A stretch of DNA of 64,000 nucleotides, taken from positions 4,960,001 through 5,024,000 of the forward strand of contig OZ244987.1 in assembly GCA_965223105.1 (NCBI GenBank). Reading direction: 5' to 3'. The DNA is from JABDMH01 sp965223105 (GTDB taxonomy: Bacteria; Bacteroidota; Bacteroidia; Chitinophagales; Saprospiraceae). The translations under genes were made by a program, and so were the position numbers. The notes under the pieces were generated by a model that had not been told where the DNA came from, did no database searches, and was given only the letters and a program-made list of their open reading frames with translations. Position 1 is the stretch's first letter, and each line of letters begins with the position of its first letter. Below are positions 9,818-18,569 of the stretch, one piece after another.

Positions 9818-10615
9818 TCATTCATATACCAGCACAACTGGTCTAACCATCATACCATCGCCATCTTTAATATTCAAGGGCTGTCCTACAAAATACATTC
9901 TATCCTTTCCTAAAAGCTTATTTACATTAAAGAGTTGCTCGAAAATTGGTATACCTCGGGATAAAAAAGTATAGTGAATGGGGGCAACCCGTTGTAAAGC
10001 TGTAGTTGAATTGACAGGTGTAGGATTGTCATCGCTTTCTACATTATAAGCATCTGTTCCAATAGCACGAACCGGAAGTTCTGCCAGGTATTCAGCGGCC
10101 TCTTGAGTCACAGTAACTCTTTCTGGAATTTCCTCAAGGCTTAACGGAAGTTTATATGCGGTGTAGAGGATTACAATATCGCCCGCATTAATATCGTGAC
10201 GCTGAATTTCTTCAAGAGGCACACTGCGCCCAGGCGGGAAATTGCTTGCATCAATGATTTTCAAGGGTCCCACGAAGGATTCCAATTGCATTTTATCAAG
10301 ACCGTCACTAAAGCCTACATGTTTAGGGGCATCCACATGAGGACCACCATGATTGAATAGTTTATAATATGAGTTTGACCCGATAAAACTTCCATCAGGA
10401 AATTCAAATTTCCGTTCAATTACATCAAAAGTATTATTTTCCGAAAATCCATACAATTTCATAAATCCACCCCAAACGCGGTCAGGGAGATCTTCAGTTA
10501 CAACTGCCCCCAAGTCTATGATCTCTTTAGGAACTAATGGATCAATATTCTTTGTTTCTGACTCACAACCCATCAATAAGACTGTGATGAGAACTGCCGA
10601 AATCAGGTATTTCAT
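9818..10615 (-). CDS. Cyclase-family (kynurenine formamidase-like) lipoprotein
   Basis: 265 residues with a lipobox (LLMGC, then ESE). The metal-binding signature HGGPHVDAPKHVG corresponds to H-G-T-H-x-D-x-P-x-H of the cyclase/arylformamidase fold. Later conserved parts include GDIVILYTAY and IGTDAYNVE. Members hydrolyse formamides or lactone-like substrates; here the protein appears to be exported and anchored, so the substrate is unlikely to be N-formylkynurenine. It lies just left of the cassette array on the same strand as the cassettes, but I could not find an attC-like site ending it. Confidence 0.8.
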   Translation of the reverse strand: MKYLISAVLITVLLMGCESETKNIDPLVPKEIIDLGAVVTEDLPDRVWGGFMKLYGFSENNTFDVIERKFEFPDGSFIGSNSYYKLFNHGGPHVDAPKHVGFSDGLDKMQLESFVGPLKIIDASNFPPGRSVPLEEIQRHDINAGDIVILYTAYKLPLSLEEIPERVTVTQEAAEYLAELPVRAIGTDAYNVESDDNPTPVNSTTALQRVAPIHYTFLSRGIPIFEQLFNVNKLLGKDRMYFVGQPLNIKDGDGMMVRPVVLVYE

Positions 10616-10919
10616 AATGAAGTTGCTCAGAGCATTTATTTAAATAACAAGCAATTAAGAATTAGTCGATTCCCAATCTATGTAAATAATTCGAGATTCC
10701 AATATAAGGTCTTTTGTTTTAATCCCGAACTATTCGGATTATTCTATTTCTGATGATCAAACTACGAACTCATTGAGTATAAAGATCTATTGGAGGCCAC
10801 GGTAACCTGGTGAGATTGCCTTTTTAGGGCTCCTTAAAATTAACATAGGGCATCACGAATTCGGCTTCGGCATGGTTCGTTTCGGGAAATCCACTAGGAT
10901 TTTCCGCAGTAGCCGAAAG
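10616..10919. other. Left boundary of the cassette array, no gene seen
   Basis: No coding frame is convincing. A small inverted repeat (GGAAATCC / GGATTTTCC) lies near 10890-10912. It may be part of a truncated attC belonging to the unit at 11013-11790, or the start of a further decayed unit. Confidence 0.4.
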
Positions 10920-10975
10920 ATACCAATTGCGCTGAATTCCGATAATGAATCCAGCCGTAGTGAGCTATACACATT

Positions 10976-10986
10976 GTTGTGCTTTC
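10976..10986 (-). repeat. Half attC-like site ending cassette C19
   Basis: The plus strand reads GTTGTGCTTTC, the mirror of the C19 start GTTGTGCTTC at 11791. The arm behind it (to about 10945) has lost its pairing partner, so the array appears truncated here. Confidence 0.55.
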
Positions 10987-11012
10987 GTTAATCATTTTAA
11001 ATTATTTGTTTC

Positions 11013-11760
11013 TTAGTTGTATATCTTATCTACATAATCAGTAATAGCCTTTGCCTTACTTTCAAGAGTCTTGAATTCTCTTCCAAAGAAGTCAGCTGTA
11101 CTACCAATAAATCTGCAATAGGGTAAAATTCGCTTGTCCTCGAAAATGGAATTGTTGACGTCAACATTTGGAATTGTTGGTGAATCTGTTGTAAAAAACT
11201 TACGATGTTCCGAATCACTAAAAAGTTTATACTTGAGCTTTCGAAGCTCTAATCGAGTGGACCTTACTGTATTTTTGAGATTGGTCACTACCTCTTGAAA
11301 ACTTAAGTAATATTCCTGAAGCATTTTCGAAAGTGCAGCATCCGGAAATTTAGAAACGATACCTGATGCATTTAAAAAGTCCCCTGTATTTGAACGTTCA
11401 GAAATAATCGGGTGTTGGTACAAGTGTTGAATCCAATGTGAATTTCAGCGAGTCTACGATAACTCTATCATGTGATTCCATTATGGGTATAAGATGCCTC
11501 GCTACATCGGCCTGTTCAAGTAAAGTTTCCATTGTTCTTTTTATGTTGCTTCTCTCAACCTGAATTTCTGCACCTATAGACCTGATATTAGTTATCATCA
11601 TCGCTTTTTGCTTATGCTTTTGATTCCAATTATTAATCTGAAGTGCAATCAAAATTCCGATGACTACAAGAACAATCTACCCAATAGCATATTTAAAATA
11701 CTACCCCATGTTGTTATCATCCAAAAGGGTATAACATATTTTTCTAAAGAATTTTATCAT
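11013..11760 (-). pseudogene. Broken DUF6090-type membrane protein (cassette C19)
   Basis: From the ATG at 11760 the frame reads MIKFFRKI, a membrane stretch ending VIGILIALQINNWN, then a helical exported domain, like the intact relative at 26575-27333. Two in-frame TAG codons (11701-11703 and 11677-11679) interrupt the membrane segment, the second replacing the Glu of the AIGE motif. A frameshift near 11400-11420 splits the C-terminal half. The family has one N-terminal membrane helix and unknown function. A decayed cassette gene. Confidence 0.75.
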
Positions 11761-11781
11761 TACTATTTGGTTGGTTATAAT

Positions 11782-12025
11782 GAAGCACAACTCAAAGGAA
11801 TGTAAGCATCTATCTTCGAAAAGTCCGGACATCGTGCTGACTGCAACGTCAGTAAGTGCTGGTCCATCTGAAAGATTATGGGATGGACGCAGACATACTG
11901 ACGATACTGATGATGAATATCAGCACCAAGTAAATGTCAGCACCTTGTTTCCAGCCTGTCCCGTCGGATGTAGATCCCTCGGGACCCGTTGGATCTTGAT
12001 CCTACGGCGTACAAATGAACCCGTC
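11782..12025 (-). repeat. attC-like site ending cassette C18, disrupted by an insert
   Basis: It has the outer arm AACTCAAAGGAATGT shared with the ends of C8, C10 and C14, and the start box of C19 (GTTGTGCTTC on minus). The far box that should read GTTGAAC has been replaced by about 120 bp containing small palindromes, nearly identical to the insert in the C14 site. The site is probably dead. Confidence 0.6.
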
Positions 12026-12039
12026 TTAGGGAAATGCGT

Positions 12040-12446
12040 CAACCCCTTTTAATTGGTAAGATACGATTTTGGCCTCTCTTTTGGGACCTGTTTGTTAGAG
12101 TAACTTACCTTGGCTAAATACATGGAATAGATATCGGGAGTGAGGATGCCTCCACAACCCTGCATCAAGCTTATTTTTGCTGTTTTGGCATAGAACTGGG
12201 GCTGCACGTTTAGCGTTCTTATTTAGTTGATGTGGCAATGTTTACCCGTTGCATTGCATCCTACAGGGTAAAACTGTATGCGTATATGGTACAGCTAACA
12301 ATGTACTGACCCAATTTATCTTGCCATTGTGCCTGTTTGATCCTGAGGGATCTCGATCCTACAAGACAGTTACTCTCACAAAGTGGACACTGAAAATGTT
12401 CATAAGAGTGATAGATAAATACCGCTTGTCAGGGAACCCACGGTAA
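12040..12446 (-). pseudogene. IS91-like transposase relic (cassette C18)
   Basis: 12040-12210 matches the 3' trailer of the C10 unit. From about 12215 it jumps, by an internal deletion of about 1 kb, to sequence matching the transposase-coding part of C10 near 25040-25190. Two short insertions carry ATCCTAC-type palindromes (about 12249-12270 and 12341-12370). No open frame survives. Confidence 0.65.
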
Positions 12447-12531
12447 ACTAAAATGGAATACTATGTCAGACCCTGTAATGTGGCGCGCATCACCGCGGCA
12501 GCCGCTGGAACGCGTTGTTTTGCTCATCTTG

Positions 12532-13320
12532 TCATCGGCCAAGCTTCTCGTCATATAAAGGAAGAATGTGGGACCCCGCGTCCGCAGCTGCCTTAGCATT
12601 CCCAGCAGGTGTATCGCCGAATAGAAATCGCTCGTTGGAGACCTTTGTCGGTAGGAACGCATACAAGAAGATATGACTGGCATCCTCGTATCTTAAATGC
12701 TCGAATCTGAACCGAAATTTGGTCTCGCGCAAGCGCTTCACTGATAACTCAGCCAGTTCCGTGCTGGGCCAGAGATCGTCTGCCTCACCGGAGATGAACA
12801 GGATCAGCCCCTGGGTTTTTTCCACGGGGATGGTAGCCGCCTGCAGGTTGGTTGCCTTCTCCAACGCGATGAGAAATCCGGATGTCAGCGCGACCGGTTC
12901 ACCAGCCTGGATTTTCTTGGATTCCTCAGCCTTATAAACCTGCATGTCTGGATCATTTTCGTTGTATTCGCTTGGCATGATTTGATCGCCGTTATGCGTC
13001 CACGCCGGTCGCTTCAAGGCGTCCGACGAACAGCATCCCTTCCAGACCACTCCACTCGGAACGACTTTGACGACCGCGTGTATCTGCGGGAAAGTGGCTC
13101 CCAGAAGCAGGGCCAGCGCGCCACCGCGTGAGATTCCCTGAACTACAATACGATCACCATCCACCCCGTCCTGGTCGCCGAGTACCTCGATGGCTGTCTT
13201 AAAGTACTCCAGCGGTATCTCGACTAGATCTGGAGGCAACGACTCCTCTCCGAAGTAGTCGAGGGCCATGGTGGCAAGGCCATGAGATGCCAGTAAAGGG
13301 CTTTGAATATCGAACGGACA
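12532..13320 (-). pseudogene. 5'-truncated BAAT/acyl-CoA-thioester-hydrolase-like alpha/beta hydrolase (C17)
   Basis: About 260 residues are open from 13320 with no natural start; the frame begins mid-domain with SPLLASHGLATMALDYFGEE. The catalytic triad is visible: nucleophile elbow QGISRGGA, Asp in GEADDLWP and His in EDASHIF. The N-terminal domain of the family is missing. Codons are clearly more GC-rich than the neighbours, suggesting separate ancestry. The first ATG (13269) would give a 245-residue product, but the strands before it belong to the fold, so I treat it as truncated. Confidence 0.65.
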
Positions 13321-13600
13321 TTACTTGAAGTTTTAATTACACCTGATTCCAAAGATAATCTACTTGCTTTACCAGCCGTAGGTAGTTTCGATCAGTATTC
13401 GTTGAAATGCCCAATTGTCGGGGACGATCCTAAAGCAGGGTCTGCGAGTATCTCCTAATTTATTAAAATATCAGTGGCATCATTTCACCGAAAATAGTGG
13501 CACAGTTTTACCGGAATAGACACAAATACAGAAAAAGGGATTAAACGAGGCCAACCCATTATAATCTTTAAAACTAGTTTCATACATTTTGCAATTTTCT
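13321..13600. other. Leader of cassette C17 with a gene fragment
   Basis: A plus-strand frame from about 13310 to 13459 reads LLEVLITPDSKDNLLALPAV, then PIVGDDPKAGSASIS and a stop; it resembles a C-terminal remnant but has no start and was not identified. The rest (13460-13600) shows nothing recognisable. Confidence 0.35.
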
Positions 13601-13673
13601 GATTGCTAACTGTTTATAGATATGCAGTATGAGTGAATGCGAATATCTTCATATCTACATTGCTAGCAAAAGT
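13601..13673 (-). repeat. attC-like site ending cassette C16
   Basis: Minus strand: ACTTTTGCTAGC (mirror of the C16 start GTTAGCAAAAGT, 11 of 12 bases), arms AATGTAGATATG and CATATCTATAAA, then the C17 start box GTTAGCAATC. About 73 bp; it touches the amidase stop codon. Confidence 0.7.
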
Positions 13674-15049
13674 CAATATCCGTTAGGCTTCACAAAGCCC
13701 ATTGTGAAATTGGAAACTAATTTTGCAAAATGTATCAAATTTGGGTCACTCCAATAGGCGCCAACCACCTGAACTCCTATCGGTAATCCTTCTTCTCCAA
13801 TTCCAAGTGGTATATTAATGCCAGGATGTCCACTGGCATTAAAACATGCTAAATAAGGCCAAGTATAATTCAAATAAATTAGCTCCTTAGCATCATAAAA
13901 TATCGGAGTTCCAATTTTACAACGCTTAAAAGCAGGTCCATAACTAATTGGGCAAACCAACAAATCAAATTTCTCAAAGAACTGTTCCCATTCACTCACA
14001 ATACCTGCTCTGATTCCCATAGTCTCTGAGTAATCAATAAAGCTGTCCTTAAACCCTCTATTCAACTCCCGATGGAATTTATCAATTCCTTTTAACAAAC
14101 CGCTCTTTAATTGCATTTTCATGAATGGTTTGATAAACCATGGTACATCCTGCGAGATCAATTGAGTAAATAACCTCACAAAAAGTGAAAGTGAACGCTC
14201 ATGTAAATCTCCATCCGGGCCAGAATTTTCCGTTTTACAATTATTCTTTGTGAGTTGATCAATAAAGTCATGGATTACAGATCTGGTCTTAGCGCTTACT
14301 TCATACCCAGGCCAACCATCAACCCAAGCTACTTTAAAATCACTCAATGACTTGCCTTCTGGGTTTTGCCATTCGATTCTGGGAATATTTCTATCACTGT
14401 TGTGTGGTGCTCGAATTATCTTCCATATCAGCTCAAGGTCTTCCGGATTTCGCGCCATGGGACCCGCCTGGGCCATGTGAAAAGCAAAGCCCCGTGCCCC
14501 CTTTGGTTTTGGAACTACTCCATGCCCAGGAACAGTATTTTCTGTGGGTTTCATTGCATAGAGACCGTAATAATTGGATGGGTTACGAATAGAACCTCCG
14601 AAATCCCCTCCTAGTTCAATTGGAGTCATACCAGAAGCAAGTGCAGCAGATGATCCAGCGCTACTACCGCCCGGGGAATATTCAGTGTTGTATGGGTTTT
14701 TCCCTTCAGGATAAATGTCGCCGGATATCTGATAATCCGTTAAGTTCTTTGGCACATTGGTTTTACCTATGATGACTGCTCCGGCATTTTTTAGTCTTTT
14801 AATAACTACAGCATCTTCAGGTGATACCCAATCTTTTAACATTTTAAAATTTAAGGTAGATTTTGTGCCCTTAACCCAAAATTGTTCCTTTACGGTCATC
14901 GGCACCCCATGAATTGGGCCTCTTAATTTGCCAAGTTTGACTTCTTTATCACATTCAGCAGCAATTTCAAGTGCTTCCTCCTCAAGGGATAAAACAACTG
15001 CATTTAATTCAGAATTGTATTGTTTGATCCTAGAAAAATGCTCTTTCAC
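13673..15049 (-). CDS. Amidase-signature-family hydrolase (cassette C16)
   Basis: 458 residues in the amidase signature family. The catalytic triad is visible: Lys in PMTVKEQFW, cis-Ser in GGSSAGSSAALA and the acyl-enzyme Ser in GGSIRNP. Members cleave carboxamides; the substrate cannot be told. Homology continues upstream of the GTG at 15049 (SAIELAHLIRTREATSTGIV) to about 15118, but no ATG/GTG/TTG is in frame there, so the true start may have been lost when the cassette formed, or be a rare codon. The gene begins some 30 bp after the C16 start box at 15148. Confidence 0.85.
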   Translation of the reverse strand: MKEHFSRIKQYNSELNAVVLSLEEEALEIAAECDKEVKLGKLRGPIHGVPMTVKEQFWVKGTKSTLNFKMLKDWVSPEDAVVIKRLKNAGAVIIGKTNVPKNLTDYQISGDIYPEGKNPYNTEYSPGGSSAGSSAALASGMTPIELGGDFGGSIRNPSNYYGLYAMKPTENTVPGHGVVPKPKGARGFAFHMAQAGPMARNPEDLELIWKIIRAPHNSDRNIPRIEWQNPEGKSLSDFKVAWVDGWPGYEVSAKTRSVIHDFIDQLTKNNCKTENSGPDGDLHERSLSLFVRLFTQLISQDVPWFIKPFMKMQLKSGLLKGIDKFHRELNRGFKDSFIDYSETMGIRAGIVSEWEQFFEKFDLLVCPISYGPAFKRCKIGTPIFYDAKELIYLNYTWPYLACFNASGHPGINIPLGIGEEGLPIGVQVVGAYWSDPNLIHFAKLVSNFTMGFVKPNGY

Positions 15050-15133
15050 AATACCTGTAGAAGTTGCTTCTCTGGTTCTTATAAGGTGTGCAAGTTCTAT
15101 AGCTGACTTATAAATATATTTACTCTTGTTTTT

Positions 15134-15200
15134 GAAACTTTTGCTAACGATTCGCGTCTATACGTCACCGGCGGTTCTAAAGAACTCACTTTTAGGTTAG
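15134..15200 (-). repeat. Degenerate attC-like junction between C15 and C16
   Basis: The C16 start box GTTAGCAAAAGTTTC (minus, from 15148) is clear and fits the C16 end. The arm next to it lacks a partner, and the mirror of the C15 start (GTTACCTGTA) is absent in 15150-15264, so the C15 end is decayed. Confidence 0.4.
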
Positions 15201-15264
15201 GATAAAGTTAGTAAAATGCAAAGGCTGTGATCTTAGCACTTTGCCCGCCATTTTTTTTCTCCTT

Positions 15265-16314
15265 TCATGGTTTAAATCTTTCAAATGTTTGTCCGTTGAA
15301 TTTGTATACTCCATTTTCGTGTGTTCCAAGCCAAAGTTCGCCATAGTTGTCTTTGTAAATGCTGAATAAAGTAATGTCTTTTGAATTATCTTGAACTACA
15401 TAATGATCTATTTTCGATCCATCATATTTCCAAACGCCACTACGATAGGTTACAAACCACAGATTATTATTGTTATCCCTTACAGTTGATAAATACTCTT
15501 CTAAATCGCTATCCCTTTTACCATCTAAACCCCGTATGCTTTCGTGTCTTGTGTAAAATTTATTGCTTTTTAATGTTGTGCTGTCGTAAACACTATAACG
15601 ATATTCGGTATTGAACCAAAAGTCGCCATTTTCGTCTTCCGTAATTGACCGCACTCCGTTGGCACCTTCGTTACGAAATTCTGTCACATCCTCCTCCGTA
15701 ATCCATTCAAACGATTTTCCATCGTATCGGCAAACTCCAACTGGGTTTGTACCAAACCAAATGTTTCCTTTTTGGTCCTTAAAAATGCTGTAGATTCCAA
15801 AAGGATTGGTTAGGTTTGGTGGTTTAGGCAACTCCAATTCATACAAAGTAATACCGTCATAGCGATATACTTTCCTCTCATTTTCGTAAGAATATCTAAA
15901 CCACATATCTGTGGATTCAAGTTTCCAATCATTACTGGAGATTGCTGATAATGTCGTGAAGGTACTTCCGTCAAACTTAGATATTGTAGACTTTGAGTTG
16001 CAACTGGAGAAGTATATGTTGCCAGATTTATCTTCTTTTATTTCATCAACTCTATTGTTTAGCAATCCATGCTTGGTGGTATAATTAATCAATGTCTTTC
16101 CATCATATTTATACACTCCTGTTTCCCAACTGCCAAACCAGTAGATATTCTTATTGTCTTGATAAACAACCATTATATTACTACCAAGTTCTGTTACAGT
16201 ATCGCCTTCTACAATGTTGTCTGTTTTAACCTGCTCTTTAGTGGTCTGTTCATTACAAGATGTCAATAAAACCAATGCGTTGAAAAAAGTATATATGTTT
16301 AATTTTTTTATCAT
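15265..16314 (-). CDS. Two-component-regulator propeller lipoprotein (cassette C15)
   Basis: 349 residues with a lipobox (LVLLTSC, then NEQ). Blades of the form YDGKTL, KYDGS, EDKSGNIYFSS, KDQKGNIWFGT recur about seven times, the propeller sensor seen in hybrid kinases, here stand-alone and membrane-anchored. It is a cargo gene: its start lies about 40 bp after the C15 start box GTTACCTGTA. Related in type to the protein at 532-1566, outside the array. Confidence 0.85.
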   Translation of the reverse strand: MIKKLNIYTFFNALVLLTSCNEQTTKEQVKTDNIVEGDTVTELGSNIMVVYQDNKNIYWFGSWETGVYKYDGKTLINYTTKHGLLNNRVDEIKEDKSGNIYFSSCNSKSTISKFDGSTFTTLSAISSNDWKLESTDMWFRYSYENERKVYRYDGITLYELELPKPPNLTNPFGIYSIFKDQKGNIWFGTNPVGVCRYDGKSFEWITEEDVTEFRNEGANGVRSITEDENGDFWFNTEYRYSVYDSTTLKSNKFYTRHESIRGLDGKRDSDLEEYLSTVRDNNNNLWFVTYRSGVWKYDGSKIDHYVVQDNSKDITLFSIYKDNYGELWLGTHENGVYKFNGQTFERFKP

Positions 16315-16347
16315 TTGTTTGAAGTTTGTATTGTCGTGATAGAGTTA

Positions 16348-16585
16348 CAGGTAACTCAAAGGAATGTCTGCATATATCTTGGAAAGTTCGGACATCGTGC
16401 TGACTGCAACGGCAGTAGGTGCTGGTCCATCTGAAAGATTATGGGATGGGCGTAGACATACTGACGATACAGATGATGAATATCAGCACCAAGTAAATGT
16501 CAGCACCTTGTTTCCAGCCTGTCCCGTCGGATGTAGATCCCTCGGGACCCGTTGGATCTTGATCCTACCGGGTAAAAACGAACCC
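16348..16585 (-). repeat. attC-like site ending cassette C14, disrupted by an insert
   Basis: It carries the GAGTT-type junction and AACTCAAAGGAATGT arm of the transposon units and the C15 start box. About 120 bp (16458-16577) replace the GTTGAAC box. The insert ends in a hairpin pairing GTTGGATC with GATCCTAC, flanked by CCCG and CGGG. Confidence 0.65.
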
Positions 16586-16589
16586 GTCT

Positions 16590-17580
16590 TAGGGAAATGC
16601 GTCAACCCCTTTTAATTGGTAAGATACGATTTTGGCCTCTTTTGGGACCTGTTTGTAAGAGTAATTTGCCTTGGCTGAATACATGGAATAAATATCGGGA
16701 CTGAGGATACCTCCACAACCCTGCATCAAGTATATTCTGGCTGTTTTGGCATATAACTGGGGCTGTACACATCTCGGTATTAATATCATAGTATTTGTCT
16801 GCATCATGGCTTTGGGTTTAGCGATGGAGAAGATCTTCCTTTGGGACATTTAGAATTAGATCGATAAATTAAGTAGTGCCTCTGGAATTGAAATATAGCG
16901 ATCCTAAGACCCTTTACCTTTACTTACCCTTATCTGTTTTCGGTTCCCGTCTATGTCTGTAATCTTCACGTTCAAAGCTTCACTCAATCGGAGACCAGTA
17001 GCATATATGAAGGTCAAAAATACCTGGTGTTTATAATTTACCGCATGTTCAATGATCTTACTTACATCCTCTTTCGCTAGAATCTCCGGAAGTCTCTCCT
17101 CTTTTCTTGGCCGAGGTACCTTTTTTAAACTCCAGGTAAGATTGGCTACTTCCCTGCCGATTTCATTGACGAATACTTAGAAGGCCAGCCCACCCGCTTC
17201 GCGGTTTCCTCGCTTGAATGTCCCCGGGACATTCATCCCGCTGAAGCGCGGGAATCGCTCGTCAATCATTCTTTATTCGCTTCAGCAAATAAGACTTGGC
17301 ATGCTCCTGGCCGTACCTGCCCCTAATTCCCTTCGATCTACGAAAATTATACAGTGCTGACATTCATCGTCAGTATCAAATTCTCGTAGTGTCCTCAGGT
17401 AACTAGCCCTCGTCTGATCGCTGAAATTTTTCAGTAATAAATAATTATCGAACTTCTCTAGCCTATCATCAATTGTTGCCATGATTGGAATATTTGGTTC
17501 ATCCATTCTATGGCAAAAACCAATCCGATCAACCTATTTCCAAGGATGATTTTTCTGGGATCTCTAACGGGTTTGTTCAA
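16590..17580 (-). pseudogene. Relic of IS91-like unit with recombinase fragments (cassette C14)
   Basis: The unit starts at GTTGAACAAACC (minus, from 17581), as C8 and C10 do. Fragments of the tyrosine recombinase N-terminus (MATIDDRLEKFDNYLLLKNF at about 17480 downwards) and of its middle (about 17100-16900) match C10; the same structured insert (17184-17262) splits them. The transposase is deleted: the sequence jumps to the 3' trailer at about 16850. Confidence 0.7.
17184..17262 (-). other. Short structured insert, copy A2
   Basis: Minus strand: three potential hairpins, the first CCCGC with GCGGG, the second GAATGTCC with GGACATTC, the third CCGC-GAA-GCGG, joined by conserved linkers GGATGAA and TTCAAG. 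Same site as copy A1 at 25992-26071, so probably inherited with the unit. Confidence 0.6.
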
Positions 17581-17644
17581 CGGCCAAGTACAGCGATAGT
17601 AGCGACAATAGGAGCCCTTATCTGCTGTACATTGTTGTCGGTAG
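17570..17644 (-). repeat. attC-like site ending cassette C13
   Basis: Minus strand: CTACCGACAAC (mirror of the C13 start TTGTCGGTAA), arms TGTACAGC and GCTGTACTT, then GGCCGTTGAACAAACC, the start of C14. About 75 bp, overlapping the end of the antitoxin gene. Confidence 0.7.
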
Positions 17645-17797
17645 TATTTCATTCGCAGGAATTTTTATTACTTTACCATCCTTGGAGACTACTAATGGAG
17701 TGTTCTTCTCCTTCTTAAGCTTAGCCATTTTTTCATAGGCTTTTTCCAGGCCCCTAAGTATAAGATCACTTTCTTCCTTAAATGTTCTCTTATTCAT
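17618..17797 (-). CDS. Antitoxin partner of zeta-type toxin (cassette C13)
   Basis: 59 residues starting at the ATG at 17797, overlapping the toxin stop by 8 bp, so translation is probably coupled. Sequence MNKRTFKEESDLILRGLEKA, then a Lys-rich helix and TPLVVSKDGKVIKIPANEI. Small proteins of this pattern accompany zeta-like kinases in Bacteroidota, which supports the antitoxin call; no biochemical motif is visible. The last codons run into the attC site. Confidence 0.7.
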   Translation of the reverse strand: MNKRTFKEESDLILRGLEKAYEKMAKLKKEKNTPLVVSKDGKVIKIPANEILPTTMYSR

Positions 17798-18359
17798 TTT
17801 CTTGTATAATTTTATTCCACAAAATCATATTGTAAATCTCTATTTTACCAGAAATGCTCTGAGAAATTTCTTTGTAAGGTGTACCGGAATTATCAATAAA
17901 CATCCAGTTGTCAACTACTTCTCCATAAAGGTGGAAGAAATTTGACAATCCCCGCTTATACCTCCGTTCGATGATTGGAGTTGGTATATTATGTCCACCT
18001 TCTTCCACTCTTATTTTTACACGTTCAATAGCAAGTTCAATTGAGTTCAACCAAAAAAACAATAGTGTGGTTTCATAACCCTTTTGTCTGGCATCTTGTA
18101 CCAACCTGACAAAGGTTCTGCTCGCCAAGGTGGTCTCAAAAGCAAAGCTTTCACCTGCCCTAACGAGTTCATCAATTCGGTTCAACATTATTCTCCCGGC
18201 TTCAAAAGCCACTGTCTCTGGCTGAAAGGGAGACAATCCTCTGGCGATTTCATCAGCATTTACAAACTCCCTGCAATCCAGGATTTCAGGTAAAATTGTA
18301 TAGGAAGCCGTGGTTTTCCCCGCTCCATTACATCCTGCGATTATGTACAATTTTGGCAC
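17790..18359 (-). CDS. Zeta-toxin-family kinase (cassette C13)
   Basis: 189 residues. Walker A GCNGAGKTT at about residues 9-17, the substrate-side motif VNADEIARGLSP and the FAFETTLASRTF segment are those of zeta toxins/UDP-GlcNAc kinase-like proteins, which poison cell-wall precursor synthesis. Start is GTG at 18359 (MPKLYIIAG). The toxin precedes its antitoxin. Cassette arrays often hold toxin-antitoxin pairs, thought to stabilise them. Confidence 0.85.
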   Translation of the reverse strand: MPKLYIIAGCNGAGKTTASYTILPEILDCREFVNADEIARGLSPFQPETVAFEAGRIMLNRIDELVRAGESFAFETTLASRTFVRLVQDARQKGYETTLLFFWLNSIELAIERVKIRVEEGGHNIPTPIIERRYKRGLSNFFHLYGEVVDNWMFIDNSGTPYKEISQSISGKIEIYNMILWNKIIQENE

Positions 18360-18420
18360 TTTCTATCCCTTTTGTCCAAAGATAAGCTTTCGTTCTGGAC
18401 TCCAAATTCCTATTTGTCTA

Positions 18421-18483
18421 TTACCGACAATGTCTTGATAAAATGCGTTTTAATGCATTTTATCTTTTGTTGAACTAAATCGC
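18421..18483 (-). repeat. attC-like site ending cassette C12
   Basis: Minus strand: GCGATTTAGTTCAAC (mirror of the C12 start GTTGGACTGTATCGC, 12 of 15 bases), hairpin GATAAAATGC / GCATTTTATC, then the C13 start ATTGTCGGTAA. The G of the junction has become A. Confidence 0.65.
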
Positions 18484-18569
18484 CTATCGGCGATGGTTGC
18501 CATTGTCTTGAATCTAACACTAAAAATCCATAACTCGGAAGAATTAGTAACCAAAAAATTTTCAGAGTT

